This document shows positions 42,859-52,534 of a stretch of 64,000 bases of DNA, one piece after another (position 1 is the first letter of the stretch; every line of letters starts with the position of its first letter). The translations under genes were made by a program, and so were the position numbers. The notes under the pieces were generated by a model that did not search any database, was not told the DNA's origin, and was given only the letters and a program-made list of their open reading frames with translations. Origin of the DNA: Mycobacterium sp. 1164966.3 (GTDB lineage: Bacteria > Actinomycetota > Actinomycetes > Mycobacteriales > Mycobacteriaceae); NCBI RefSeq assembly GCF_001665395.1, contig NZ_LZSG01000044.1, forward strand, positions 310,001 to 374,000, in the 5' to 3' direction.

Positions 42859-44601
42859 TCAGCCGAATTGCAGCAGCACCAAACAGACCACGACCATTCC
42901 GCCGGTGAGGAAGGCGGCGTAGTCATTGACGTTGCCGGTGTGTAATCGCCGCAGCCGGCCAAGCAGCCGGGAAACGCTGTCGGTCCGCACCGCCAGCACC
43001 AGGACCGCCAAACCCAGAACGAGTTCACCGGCGAAGAGGCCCAGAGTATGCGGGTCGACGTAGGCGAAGCTGACGCCAGCCCTGGGGAGGCTGACCGGTG
43101 CTCCTAGTGCTGCGGCCGGGTAGCCGGCCGGGTCGAGCAGCCCCGCCGCGGCGGGCCCGGCGACATGTGCGACGAACGGTCCGGCCAGCGCGCCGAATGC
43201 GACACAGCCGGCACTCAACACGGCCAGGCTGACCTTCATCCCCGCCCGGATGGGTTCGAAGCGTTCGTAGGCCTCGGTCCGGCGCCGGTAGAAGCCCAGG
43301 TAGGCGGCGCGCCCGAGGGCGGCGACGGTGAGCACCTGCGCGAGCAGTGCGGCGCCCAGTATCGGTTGCCCAGACAACCCCCCGTGGATGAGCCCGAGCG
43401 AGGCATACCCGTTGAACGGCGGCAAGCCCGCGATCGACAGCACGCCCACCGTGAAGGCCGCTGTCAGCAGCGGGCGCCGGCGGGCCAACCCGCCCATGTC
43501 GGCGAGTTTGGTCACGCCGGTGGAGTGCACAATCGCGCCGGCACACAGGAACATCAGCGCCTTGAACAGACCGTGATTGACCAGGTGATAGACGGCGCCC
43601 GCAACGCTGTCGGCGGTGCGGGCAGCGAATCCGGCTACCAGGACCCCGGTTTGGGAGACGGTGTCCCAGGCCAGCAATCGCTTGAGGTCGTCCTGGACCA
43701 GCGCCATCGCCGACCCCAGTAGCGCCGACGCCAAGCCGAGGCCCATCAGCAATACGGGCAGGGGCCGCACAGAGGTGAAGACCTGCAACGCGACGCGGCC
43801 CAGCGCGATCACCCCGAGGTCGACCATCAGCGCGGAGAACAGCGCCGAGACCGCACCCGGTACAGGGGTGTGGGCATCGGGAAGCCAGGCGTGAAAGGGC
43901 ACCAGCCCGGCTTTGGTGGCAAAGCCCGCCACCAGGAAGGCCACCGCGAGCAGCGTTGCCCGCGACGTGCCCGAGACCATCGCGTGGTGCAGTTGCCCGA
44001 AGTTGAGCGCGCCGGTCATCGCGTAAAGCATCGCGCTGCCGACAAACACGGCGAACCCGGCGATGCTGGTGAGTACCAGGTTCTTGAATGCCGCCTCCAG
44101 TGCGATGGGTCGCTCCAGAAAGAATCCGGTAAGGCCGTAGCTGGCCAGGGCGGCCACCTCGAACCACACGAACAGGTTCACCGTGTCCGCGGTGAGCGCC
44201 GCGCCGACCAGGGCGGCCAGCAGCAGCTGCATCAGCCCGGCCAGGCCACCCAGTTCCTTGGGGCCCAGATGGCCCAGCTCGGAGAGCGCGCTGACGACCA
44301 GCAGAATGCCGACGCCGGTGGCCAGCAGGGCGAACGTGACACCGAAGGGGTCGGCCACCAGAGCGATGCCCAGGACGGTCTGCCCCACCGGGTGCTCGTT
44401 GGACAAGAAATGAGTCAACAGCCGGCCGGAACCGGCGAACACCTGTGCACCCACCACCAGCAGCAGGGTCAGCGACGCGCTCAGCACCAGCACCGCCACC
44501 AGCAAGGGCGCGCGGGCGGCCCGGCGGGCTGCCAGCGGGGCCAGCACCGCGCCCGCCAGCGGCAGCACCACCGGCAGGGGAAGCAACTGCGCGGCCGTCA
44601 T
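42859..44601 (-). CDS. mnhD: Mrp antiporter subunit D (proton-conducting, NuoL/M/N family)
   Basis: The protein is 580 residues with at least 13 hydrophobic helices. The conserved core includes FVWFEVAALASYGLTGFFLE with the key Glu of helix 5, the Lys in VAGFATKAGLVPFHAWLPDAHT and VQDDLKRLLAWDTVSQTG. It forms a proton channel in the antiporter. It is the last gene of the operon and converges on the decarboxylase. A long plus-strand frame here is a shadow. Confidence 0.9.
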   Translation of the reverse strand: MTAAQLLPLPVVLPLAGAVLAPLAARRAARAPLLVAVLVLSASLTLLLVVGAQVFAGSGRLLTHFLSNEHPVGQTVLGIALVADPFGVTFALLATGVGILLVVSALSELGHLGPKELGGLAGLMQLLLAALVGAALTADTVNLFVWFEVAALASYGLTGFFLERPIALEAAFKNLVLTSIAGFAVFVGSAMLYAMTGALNFGQLHHAMVSGTSRATLLAVAFLVAGFATKAGLVPFHAWLPDAHTPVPGAVSALFSALMVDLGVIALGRVALQVFTSVRPLPVLLMGLGLASALLGSAMALVQDDLKRLLAWDTVSQTGVLVAGFAARTADSVAGAVYHLVNHGLFKALMFLCAGAIVHSTGVTKLADMGGLARRRPLLTAAFTVGVLSIAGLPPFNGYASLGLIHGGLSGQPILGAALLAQVLTVAALGRAAYLGFYRRRTEAYERFEPIRAGMKVSLAVLSAGCVAFGALAGPFVAHVAGPAAAGLLDPAGYPAAALGAPVSLPRAGVSFAYVDPHTLGLFAGELVLGLAVLVLAVRTDSVSRLLGRLRRLHTGNVNDYAAFLTGGMVVVCLVLLQFG

Positions 44602-44607
44602 GCCGGA

Positions 44608-44976
44608 TCAACCTTGCAGCTCGGTCAGGTCGGCGGAATCGACGCTGCGGTAATGCTGGGCGGCCCGCACCACGACCGTCAGGAACACAGCGGTCACCGC
44701 CACACCGATAACCACCGCGGTGATGCAGAAGTTCTGCAGTACCGGGTCGGACACATTCCCGTTGACCAAGTCGTCCTGCCTGTGTCCCTCGGCCAGTCCC
44801 GCCAGCACCGGAGCCGTCGACCCGTTGCGGTAGGCCAGCGATACCAGCAGCAGATACGTCGAGGACTCCATCAGCGACAAACCCAGGACGATCTTGATCA
44901 GATTGCGCTGCGAGAGCACCGCGAACAAGGCCAGGCAGAACAACAGACCTGCGACGACGTAGTTCGCGACGATCAC
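44608..44976 (-). CDS. mnhC: Mrp antiporter subunit C (NuoK-like)
   Basis: The protein is 122 residues from a GTG that overlaps the mnhB stop as GTGA. Three helices are predicted, with LIKIVLGLSLMESSTYLLLVSLAY, in which the Glu is the NuoK-type proton residue, and VLQNFCITAVVIGVAVTAVFL. It joins subunits A and D in the transport module. It ends six bases before mnhD starts. Confidence 0.9.
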   Translation of the reverse strand: MIVANYVVAGLLFCLALFAVLSQRNLIKIVLGLSLMESSTYLLLVSLAYRNGSTAPVLAGLAEGHRQDDLVNGNVSDPVLQNFCITAVVIGVAVTAVFLTVVVRAAQHYRSVDSADLTELQG

Positions 44977-45890
44977 GACTGTTCCTCGTCGGGCGTCCAA
45001 TCGTGGCCCATCCCCAGCAGCGCGAACACTGCGATCGTGATGCCGGTGGCAACTTCCAGCAATTCGGCAGCCGAAAACGCCTGCAGCGTGCCACCGGACC
45101 TGATTGTCTGCTGCGGTGCCAGCGGCAGCCAGTTGTCCATGAACGAGCCGGCTAACCACAGTCCGATCGCCCCGATCGCGATAATGGCTGCGGCACCGAG
45201 CATTTCGGCGACCTCCAGCACTTGCGGGCGTACTACCGCACGCATCGCCCGGTGCCCCAGCGCCGCGTAGAGCAGGATGACCACTCCGGCCAGGACCACA
45301 CCTGCCGGGAAGCCGCCTCCGGGGGTGTAACCCCACGCGGCGAGGTAAATTCCGGCGACGGCCAGGACGACCGCCGCGACTCGTGCGCCGACGCGCACCA
45401 CCACCGTCATCGCAACGGCTCGTTCGGGCGCAGCAGCGCCCAGCGGATCGTCGTCGGCGTGCACGGGCGCCGGGGCGTCCTCGCTCTCCTGCGCTTCGGC
45501 CTCACGCGCCTCCGACTCCTGGGCGTCGGCGCCTTCGTCGGGGTCGGCTTCGTCCTGCTCGACCCGCCCCGCGCTGGCCTCGCCGACATATTCCGAACGC
45601 GGTTCGCGGCCCCGCGACAGGACCAGGACCGCGACCACGGCCGCCAGCAACAGGAAGGTCTCGCCGAAGGTGTCGAACGCCCGGCTGCCGTACACCACCT
45701 CGCTGACCACCTCCGTCGTTCCCCAGCGCGGCAGGGCGATCGCCATTGCGTGTCTTGCGATGCCGGGCAAGGGATTTGCACCATTGGGCAGCCCAGTGAT
45801 CGCGCTCAGCACGATTCCTGCGAACAACGCCATCAGCGGACAGGCCAGCCAGGGGCGATGCCAGCGCGGGCCGCGCGGCGAGTCAGCCAT
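44973..45890 (-). CDS. mnhB: Mrp subunit B fused to an MbhE-like N-terminus by an acidic linker
   Basis: The protein is 305 residues from ATG 45890, eight bases inside the previous gene. The first 95 residues hold two hydrophobic segments, a TGLPNGANPLP loop and VVYGSRAFDTFGETFLLL, the pattern of MbhE/MrpA C-terminal helices. A very acidic linker follows (about 110-160, mainly Glu, Asp, Ala). The MnhB domain starts near 175, with YTPGGGFPAGVVLAGVVILLYA and a second pair of helices. The linker faces the aqueous side and is unusual for the family. Confidence 0.85.
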   Translation of the reverse strand: MADSPRGPRWHRPWLACPLMALFAGIVLSAITGLPNGANPLPGIARHAMAIALPRWGTTEVVSEVVYGSRAFDTFGETFLLLAAVVAVLVLSRGREPRSEYVGEASAGRVEQDEADPDEGADAQESEAREAEAQESEDAPAPVHADDDPLGAAAPERAVAMTVVVRVGARVAAVVLAVAGIYLAAWGYTPGGGFPAGVVLAGVVILLYAALGHRAMRAVVRPQVLEVAEMLGAAAIIAIGAIGLWLAGSFMDNWLPLAPQQTIRSGGTLQAFSAAELLEVATGITIAVFALLGMGHDWTPDEEQS

Positions 45891-46194
45891 CGCGTCCGCC
45901 CGACCCGCCGGCCGTGTCGTCGAGGCTCTCGCCGAGATCACCGGTGTCGACGACGTCGGTACGAAGTTTGCCGATGGCGATCAGATAGAGCACCGGCTGC
46001 GCGATTGCGCCCACCACCACCGTGGCCAGCGCGACGTCCGGCGCGGCCAGCACGACGAACAAGCTACCCAGCACGGTGCCCATCGCCGAGAGCGCCATCA
46101 CCGCGCCGGTGAGACTGCGCAGGAACACCACCAGGACCGCGCTGCCCAGGACCAGGCCCAGGCACATGTAGTCCAGCACCCAGAACGGTGTCAT
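45883..46194 (-). CDS. DUF4040 subunit (MrpA C-terminal/MbhD-like)
   Basis: The protein is 103 residues with an ATGA overlap to mnhG. It has three helices and the DUF4040 core LTGAVMALSAMGTVLGSLFVVLAAPDVALATVVVGA (key APDVALATVVVGA). In classical Mrp operons this piece forms the C-terminal end of the large MrpA; here it is a separate gene, and no full-length mnhA is present. Confidence 0.85.
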   Translation of the reverse strand: MTPFWVLDYMCLGLVLGSAVLVVFLRSLTGAVMALSAMGTVLGSLFVVLAAPDVALATVVVGAIAQPVLYLIAIGKLRTDVVDTGDLGESLDDTAGGSGGRDG

Positions 46195-46544
46195 CGGCGG
46201 TTTCCGGACGGTGGCTCCAGCCGTCCGGGCTGGTCGGTGACGGCGCCGCGCCACATCGGCACGCCCGTCTTGTAGGCCGCCCGCACCAGGGCGTGCGAGG
46301 CGATCGGGTTGACCAACAGCAGCAGCAAAGCGACCAGCAGGGCGCGCGAGCCGTAGGCGGTGAAGGGGCCCTTGGCCAGTGCCAGCCCGGCCAGCAGGGG
46401 CAACGCACCGGCGGTGATGGTCTTCGACGAGCACTGGATGCGGGTGTACACGTCGGGCATGCGCAGGATGCCGATGGCCCCGCTGAGCGAGAAGAACACG
46501 CCCAGCACGCACAGCACGGCAACCACAATGGTCATAGCGGTCAC
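46191..46544 (-). CDS. mnhG: Mrp antiporter subunit G
   Basis: The protein is 117 residues from a GTG that overlaps the mnhF stop (GTGA); ATG 46535 is the alternative. GILRMPDVYTRIQCSSKTITAGALPLL and NPIASHALVRAAY are typical of MnhG. Three helices are predicted. A small accessory subunit required for antiporter stability. Confidence 0.87.
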   Translation of the reverse strand: MTAMTIVVAVLCVLGVFFSLSGAIGILRMPDVYTRIQCSSKTITAGALPLLAGLALAKGPFTAYGSRALLVALLLLLVNPIASHALVRAAYKTGVPMWRGAVTDQPGRLEPPSGNRR

Positions 46545-46801
46545 AGCAGCCCCCGGTCCAGATATCGGGCCCACACCAGTGCGCCGAGGTAGCTGAACGA
46601 AGCCAGCCAGAGGGCGGCGTCGAGGTAGATGGTCCGGTCGGCGACGGCCGCGTAGAACAGCACCACCAGCGCGCATTGGGTCGAAATGGTGTTCAGCGCG
46701 ACCACCCGATCCGACACCGAAGGCCCGCGCGCCAGGCGGACGAGCACGATGGCCGCCACCACCAGCGGCGCGATGCACGCTGCGGCCAGCACGTCGTTCA
46801 T
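46541..46801 (-). CDS. mnhF: Mrp antiporter subunit F
   Basis: The protein is 86 residues with three helices and the LVRLARGPSVSDRVVALNTIS signature of MnhF (RGPSVSDRVVALN). It overlaps the mnhE stop by four bases (ATGA). Structural subunit of the E-F-G module. Confidence 0.9.
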   Translation of the reverse strand: MNDVLAAACIAPLVVAAIVLVRLARGPSVSDRVVALNTISTQCALVVLFYAAVADRTIYLDAALWLASFSYLGALVWARYLDRGLL

Positions 46802-47325
46802 GTCGGTTTCCTCCCGTCTGACCGCGACACCGCGAGGACACGTCGTTCCAGCGGCGCGTTGACGGATTCACGCGCGGGCCCTTGGGGGACTGCCATCGCG
46901 TGATACTGCAGGCGGTGCCGGACGCGGTCGAGATCGACGAGTTGGTTGTCCACCACCAGCGAGGTCAGCACGCCCGTCGTGGCCAGCTCACCGTCGGAGC
47001 GCGCGTCGGTCGCGACGATGACCATCCCGGAGCGCAGCGGCCGGGACGGCGACAAGATGCGCCGGCTCAGCGTCAGATTTGCCGTCACAATGCGTCTCGC
47101 GCACTCTGCGACAAGCTTCACCAGCGCGACGATGCGCCGGGGCGGCAACGCGGCCCACGGCCCCACCACGGCGCCCAGCGGCGCGAACGCGATGCCGCAC
47201 CCGACTGCCACTACCGCCCCGACCAGCAGGTCTTCCAGGGTGGCGGTCCAAGTGAGAAGGATCCATACGCCGTATGCCCAGGCCGTCAGCGCCGCCACGC
47301 GCTGCAAACGCTCCGCTATGCCCAC
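46798..47325 (-). CDS. mnhE: Mrp antiporter subunit E, first gene of the operon
   Basis: The protein is 175 residues from GTG 47325; a longer frame would enter the inverted repeat upstream and is rejected. It has two N-terminal helices (VWILLTWTATLEDLLVGAVVAVG and following) and a soluble domain with the MnhE pattern SRRILSPSRPLRSGMVIV and LTSLVVDNQLVDLD. No promoter was identified in the 60 bases upstream. Confidence 0.85.
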   Translation of the reverse strand: MGIAERLQRVAALTAWAYGVWILLTWTATLEDLLVGAVVAVGCGIAFAPLGAVVGPWAALPPRRIVALVKLVAECARRIVTANLTLSRRILSPSRPLRSGMVIVATDARSDGELATTGVLTSLVVDNQLVDLDRVRHRLQYHAMAVPQGPARESVNAPLERRVLAVSRSDGRKPT

Positions 47326-47366
47326 CTGACGCCCACCTGCCACCAGCTCCACGCGCCGCCTTGTGT

Positions 47367-47427
47367 CGCGAAAGTGCAACTGTCAACCCATTTCCCGAGA
47401 GCGAGCGTGGGTAGTTGCACTTTCGCG
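47367..47427. repeat. Perfect 15-base inverted repeat between mnhE and a membrane gene
   Basis: CGCGAAAGTGCAACT (47367-47381) and its exact complement (47413-47427) flank 31 bases. Inner arms ACCCA/TGGGT also pair, with a four-base bulge. It could be an intergenic palindromic repeat element or a strong RNA hairpin/terminator for the upstream gene at 47447. The copy number elsewhere is not known. Confidence 0.7.
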
Positions 47428-47446
47428 GCGGCTCGTTGTCCCAGGT

Positions 47447-47944
47447 TCAGTCGCTCCACTGCTGCCGCTGCGGATAGGCGACATTGATGCCCACCAGCAC
47501 CGACCCGTGCACTGCGATGAAAGCCGCCGCGAACGCAAGCGCAAACGTGACGGGTACGAAGTCCCATCGTCCGGTCAGCGCGGCCAGACCGGGCAGACTC
47601 ACTATCCGGGTGCCGACGGCAACCCCGAGGAAGACAACCGAAAGTAGGTCACCGAAATACCAGCCGGCCTGTGCCACACCAGGATTCCTGCCAAACCCGA
47701 TACTGCCGGCCACCGCCAGACAGCCGGCGATCATAACGACGGCATAAGCCACGAAATACCCGGGAAGCAGCGGCTCACTGGCCAAGATGTACCCATGGGC
47801 CGTCGCGATGCCCAACAGCAGCACCGCGCCCAACCCGGTCACCACCCTCGGAAGGTCGAACGCGACGTAACCGCCAAGGCTGAGTAATCGAAACAGGCGA
47901 CTGCGATGCCAGCTCTCTGGCCACGTCTCGACGAGAAGGCCCAC
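47447..47944 (-). CDS. Hypothetical four-helix membrane protein
   Basis: The protein is 165 residues from GTG 47944, nine bases after a SigF-type -10. Four hydrophobic segments lie near 36-52, 63-82, 95-113 and 130-150. No family recognised. It is separated from the mnh operon by the inverted repeat, so it is probably an independent transcript. Confidence 0.75.
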   Translation of the reverse strand: MGLLVETWPESWHRSRLFRLLSLGGYVAFDLPRVVTGLGAVLLLGIATAHGYILASEPLLPGYFVAYAVVMIAGCLAVAGSIGFGRNPGVAQAGWYFGDLLSVVFLGVAVGTRIVSLPGLAALTGRWDFVPVTFALAFAAAFIAVHGSVLVGINVAYPQRQQWSD

Positions 47945-47953
47945 CGTGGCTAG

Positions 47954-47978
47954 GTACCCGGCGGCGCCCCGCTCAAAC
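47954..47978 (-). promoter_or_regulatory. SigF-type promoter with leaderless start
   Basis: On the minus strand GTTT (47978-47975), a 15-base spacer and GGGTAC (47959-47954), nine bases before GTG 47944. Confidence 0.6.
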
Positions 47979-48001
47979 CAGCGCGAGCCGAGCCCCCGGG
48001 G

Positions 48002-48847
48002 CTACTCGAGCTGGTCGCGCAGGCGCTGCAAAGTGCTGGACAGGATGCGGGAGATCTGCATCTGCGAGCAGCCGATTCGCTGGGCGATCTGACTTTGGGT
48101 CATCGACTCGAAGAACCGCATCTGCAGAATTTCACGTTCGCGCTGCGGCAGCACGGCAACAAAGGCGCGTACCGCCTCACGGTTGGTGATGTGGTCGATC
48201 TGCGGGTCCAGCTCACCGACCGACTCAGCGACCATCCTGTCGTCGCCCGAGCTCGCGGCGCCCACGGGCGCATCGAGCGACTCGAGCCGATACGTCTCCC
48301 CCGCGACCAGGCATTCGACCACCTCCTCGCGCGAGATCCCGAGCATCTCTGATATCTCGCTGGCCGTCGGCGCTCGCCCCAGCCGCTGGATCAACGCCGG
48401 CGTGGCCTTGCCGATCTGGACGTGCAGTTCACGCAGCCGCCGCGGCACCCGCATGCTCCAGGTGTGGTCGCGGAAATGCCGCCTGACCTCGCCCATCATG
48501 GTGGGGACGGCGAACCCGATGAAGCTCGGCCCCTTGGCGGGATCGAACCGGTTGATGGCATTCATCAGGCCCACTCGCGCAACCTGAATCAAGTCGTCCA
48601 GATTTTCGCCGCGGCGTGCATAGCGGCGGGCCACGTGGTCCGCCAGGGGTAGGCATCGCACGACAATGCATTCGCGCTGCCGCGCATATTCGCGCGACTC
48701 GGGCGGCATCGCCCGAAGCGCCAGGAACATATCGACGACGTCGTCATAGGAATCCCCGGGCGATCGTGCGTCGGCCGGCCGCGCGGGCCGGGAAGGAGCG
48801 ATTACGTCGTTGATCGGCGTAAGCGCCAGGTATTGCGTCACCGGCAC
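48002..48847 (-). CDS. SigF-family alternative RNA polymerase sigma factor
   Basis: The protein is 281 residues from a GTG. Region 2 is CLPLADHVARRYARRGENLDDLIQVARVGLMNAINRFD and FVGFAVPTMMGEVRRHFRD-like sequence, region 3 is PRRLRELHVQIGKATPAL, and region 4 ends FFESMTQSQIAQRIGCSQMQISRILSSTLQRLRDQL. It is closely like mycobacterial SigF but has no RsbW-like antisigma gene beside it, so it may be a paralogue of the canonical sigF. It could recognise the GTTT-N15-17-GGGTAT sites found around it; this is inference. Confidence 0.87.
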   Translation of the reverse strand: MPVTQYLALTPINDVIAPSRPARPADARSPGDSYDDVVDMFLALRAMPPESREYARQRECIVVRCLPLADHVARRYARRGENLDDLIQVARVGLMNAINRFDPAKGPSFIGFAVPTMMGEVRRHFRDHTWSMRVPRRLRELHVQIGKATPALIQRLGRAPTASEISEMLGISREEVVECLVAGETYRLESLDAPVGAASSGDDRMVAESVGELDPQIDHITNREAVRAFVAVLPQREREILQMRFFESMTQSQIAQRIGCSQMQISRILSSTLQRLRDQLE

Positions 48848-49199
48848 ACTTCCTGTAAGTCGTACGCAGCAGCCACCCCCGGAGGTGGACCTTGTGCAAG
48901 GTCCCTCACTGCACCGGGATCCGTCGGAACGGATCGGGCTATCTGCGGCGCACGGCCCACCGGGCTTGGGTGACCGGGAACGTTGACGCCGCAGCCACGC
49001 AGCCCGGCAACCGTGCGGCTACCGACCGCTTTGGGCTAAACGGCGAAGAGAGTCCAGGACGGACTTAATCGGTAAGTGTACGCCACGTCACATGAGGGCG
49101 CCCGCGAACGAGACCGCCGCGATCGAAACCGGGCCGCCCAAGTCGCGACTATTCTCGACGACATGCTTCCCACAATGCGGGGTCGAGGAGGACCACTCC
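48848..49199. other. Intergenic region with tandem hairpins upstream of the sigma factor
   Basis: The 352-base gap has no credible gene. On the sigma-factor side are two close palindromes: CCACC-N6-GGTGG at 48872-48887 and GGACCTTG-TG-CAAGGTCC at 48887-48904, both in the likely 5' leader. AGTCC-AGGAC-GGACT lies at 49051-49065. No known riboswitch consensus was recognised, and no SigF-like site precedes the sigma gene. Confidence 0.55.
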
Positions 49200-50180
49200 G
49201 TGGGCAACCCACAAGATCCGTTCGGGCGCAACCCCTTTAGCTCCGAGCCCTTTGGCTACGATCCGTTTGGCGGCCGCCCGTACGGTGGGCCGCCGGAGGA
49301 CTACCCCGAGCCGGTCGAACCGCCGGTGAACACGTTTGCGACGTTGTCGGTGGTGTTCGCGTTCCTGTTCGCACCCGCCGGGGCGATCCTGGGACATCTG
49401 GGCCTTGCACAGATCCGTCGTACCGGCGAGCGTGGCCGGGACCGGGCCGTGGTGGGGATGGCGCTGTCGTACGTGTTCATCACCCTTGCCGTGATCGCGC
49501 TGGTCGGTTGGGCCGCCGTCGCCGCCATCAAGTCGAACCAGCACGCAGCACCGAGCGCCGCCAGCGCCCCACCGCCTGAGCCGACGGTCGCGCCGGCCGA
49601 CCTGGCCGGGTTGCTGCCCGGCCTGCCCGACGTCAAAAGAATCACCGGCGACCAAAACCTCGCGACCGGCAAAACCTGGGACCGTATCGCCAGCAACAGC
49701 CGAGAAGGTCACATCGACCGCCCCGAGTGCTGGGGAAGCATCGGCCCCGGCGACTCGGACGCGTATCAGGTCGAAGCCGTATTCGGTTACCGCGCAGCAG
49801 AATTCACCGACACCAGCAACGCAGCCAACTCCCAACAGGTGGTTGCGTCAGTGGCGGCGTTTCGTGAGCCGGCCGCGGCCGCAAAGCAGCTGACGCAGTT
49901 GCTCTCCGGATGGCGCCAATGCGGCGGCGAAGTGAAGGTGACCCTTCCGTCGGGTCAGATCCTGACGTTCTCGGTCGGTCCCCCAACTGACGCCGGCAAC
50001 GGCATCACGACCATTGAAGTGGAGACCAAGGGCCTGCGGCGCTCGATCCGGGCCATCGCGGCGAAAGCCAACGTCGTCCTCGACGTGACCCTGTCCTTCG
50101 CCGCCACGGGCACCACCACTGAGCGCTCCAAGCCGGCGGTGGGGATCGCCAACTACGTTCTCGGCAAGATACCGGGCTGA
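49200..50180 (+). CDS. Membrane-anchored sensor-domain protein (DUF4190 plus PknH_C-like)
   Basis: The protein is 326 residues from GTG 49200 after GAGGAGG. Its N-terminus is rich in Pro, Phe and Gly (NPFSSEPFGYDPFGG). Two helices of the DUF4190 type lie at about 42-66 and 84-108. The outer domain (about 135-326) has the DRPECWGSIGPGDSDAYQ and GWRQCGG cysteines of the PknH extracellular sensor domain. It has no kinase domain. It probably senses an envelope signal. Confidence 0.82.
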   Translation: MGNPQDPFGRNPFSSEPFGYDPFGGRPYGGPPEDYPEPVEPPVNTFATLSVVFAFLFAPAGAILGHLGLAQIRRTGERGRDRAVVGMALSYVFITLAVIALVGWAAVAAIKSNQHAAPSAASAPPPEPTVAPADLAGLLPGLPDVKRITGDQNLATGKTWDRIASNSREGHIDRPECWGSIGPGDSDAYQVEAVFGYRAAEFTDTSNAANSQQVVASVAAFREPAAAAKQLTQLLSGWRQCGGEVKVTLPSGQILTFSVGPPTDAGNGITTIEVETKGLRRSIRAIAAKANVVLDVTLSFAATGTTTERSKPAVGIANYVLGKIPG

Positions 50181-50256
50181 ACGGTAACGCTCGCCATAGC
50201 CGGCGACGGCAAACGACGACGACCAGAACGGCCGATAGTCCGACGTAGGACGCCGA

Positions 50257-52416
<2,160 letters not shown>

Positions 52417-52425
52417 GGCGCGTTC

Positions 52426-52451
52426 ATACCCTACCGTGGGGCACGTCAAAC
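52426..52451 (-). promoter_or_regulatory. SigF-type promoter of glgX, leaderless
   Basis: On the minus strand GTTT (52451-52448), a 16-base spacer and GGGTAT (52431-52426), nine bases before ATG 52416. Exact consensus. Confidence 0.7.
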
Positions 52452-52507
52452 CGCGCGCCGTGGTCGGCACCGGCTGCCCGATTCGCGAACAGCCCTGAAC
52501 GCCACCA

Positions 52508-52532
52508 CTTTTGGCCCGCGTAAAGGGCCAGA
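52508..52532 (-). terminator. Candidate terminator after the alcohol dehydrogenase
   Basis: TGGCCC-GCGTAAA-GGGCCA forms a six-pair GC stem, with further weak pairs outside, three bases past the stop codon. No T-tract. Confidence 0.45.
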
Positions 52533-52534
52533 AT

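Noticed and set aside
43025..45270. Long frames on both strands over the Mrp operon (466 and 689 residues)
   Set aside because: They are shadows of mnhB-D caused by high GC; composition is Arg/Gly/Pro-rich without domains.
48848..49091. Known riboswitch (c-di-AMP, cobalamin or SAM type) in the sigma/sensor gap
   Set aside because: Hairpins are present, but no consensus core of these classes could be matched by eye.
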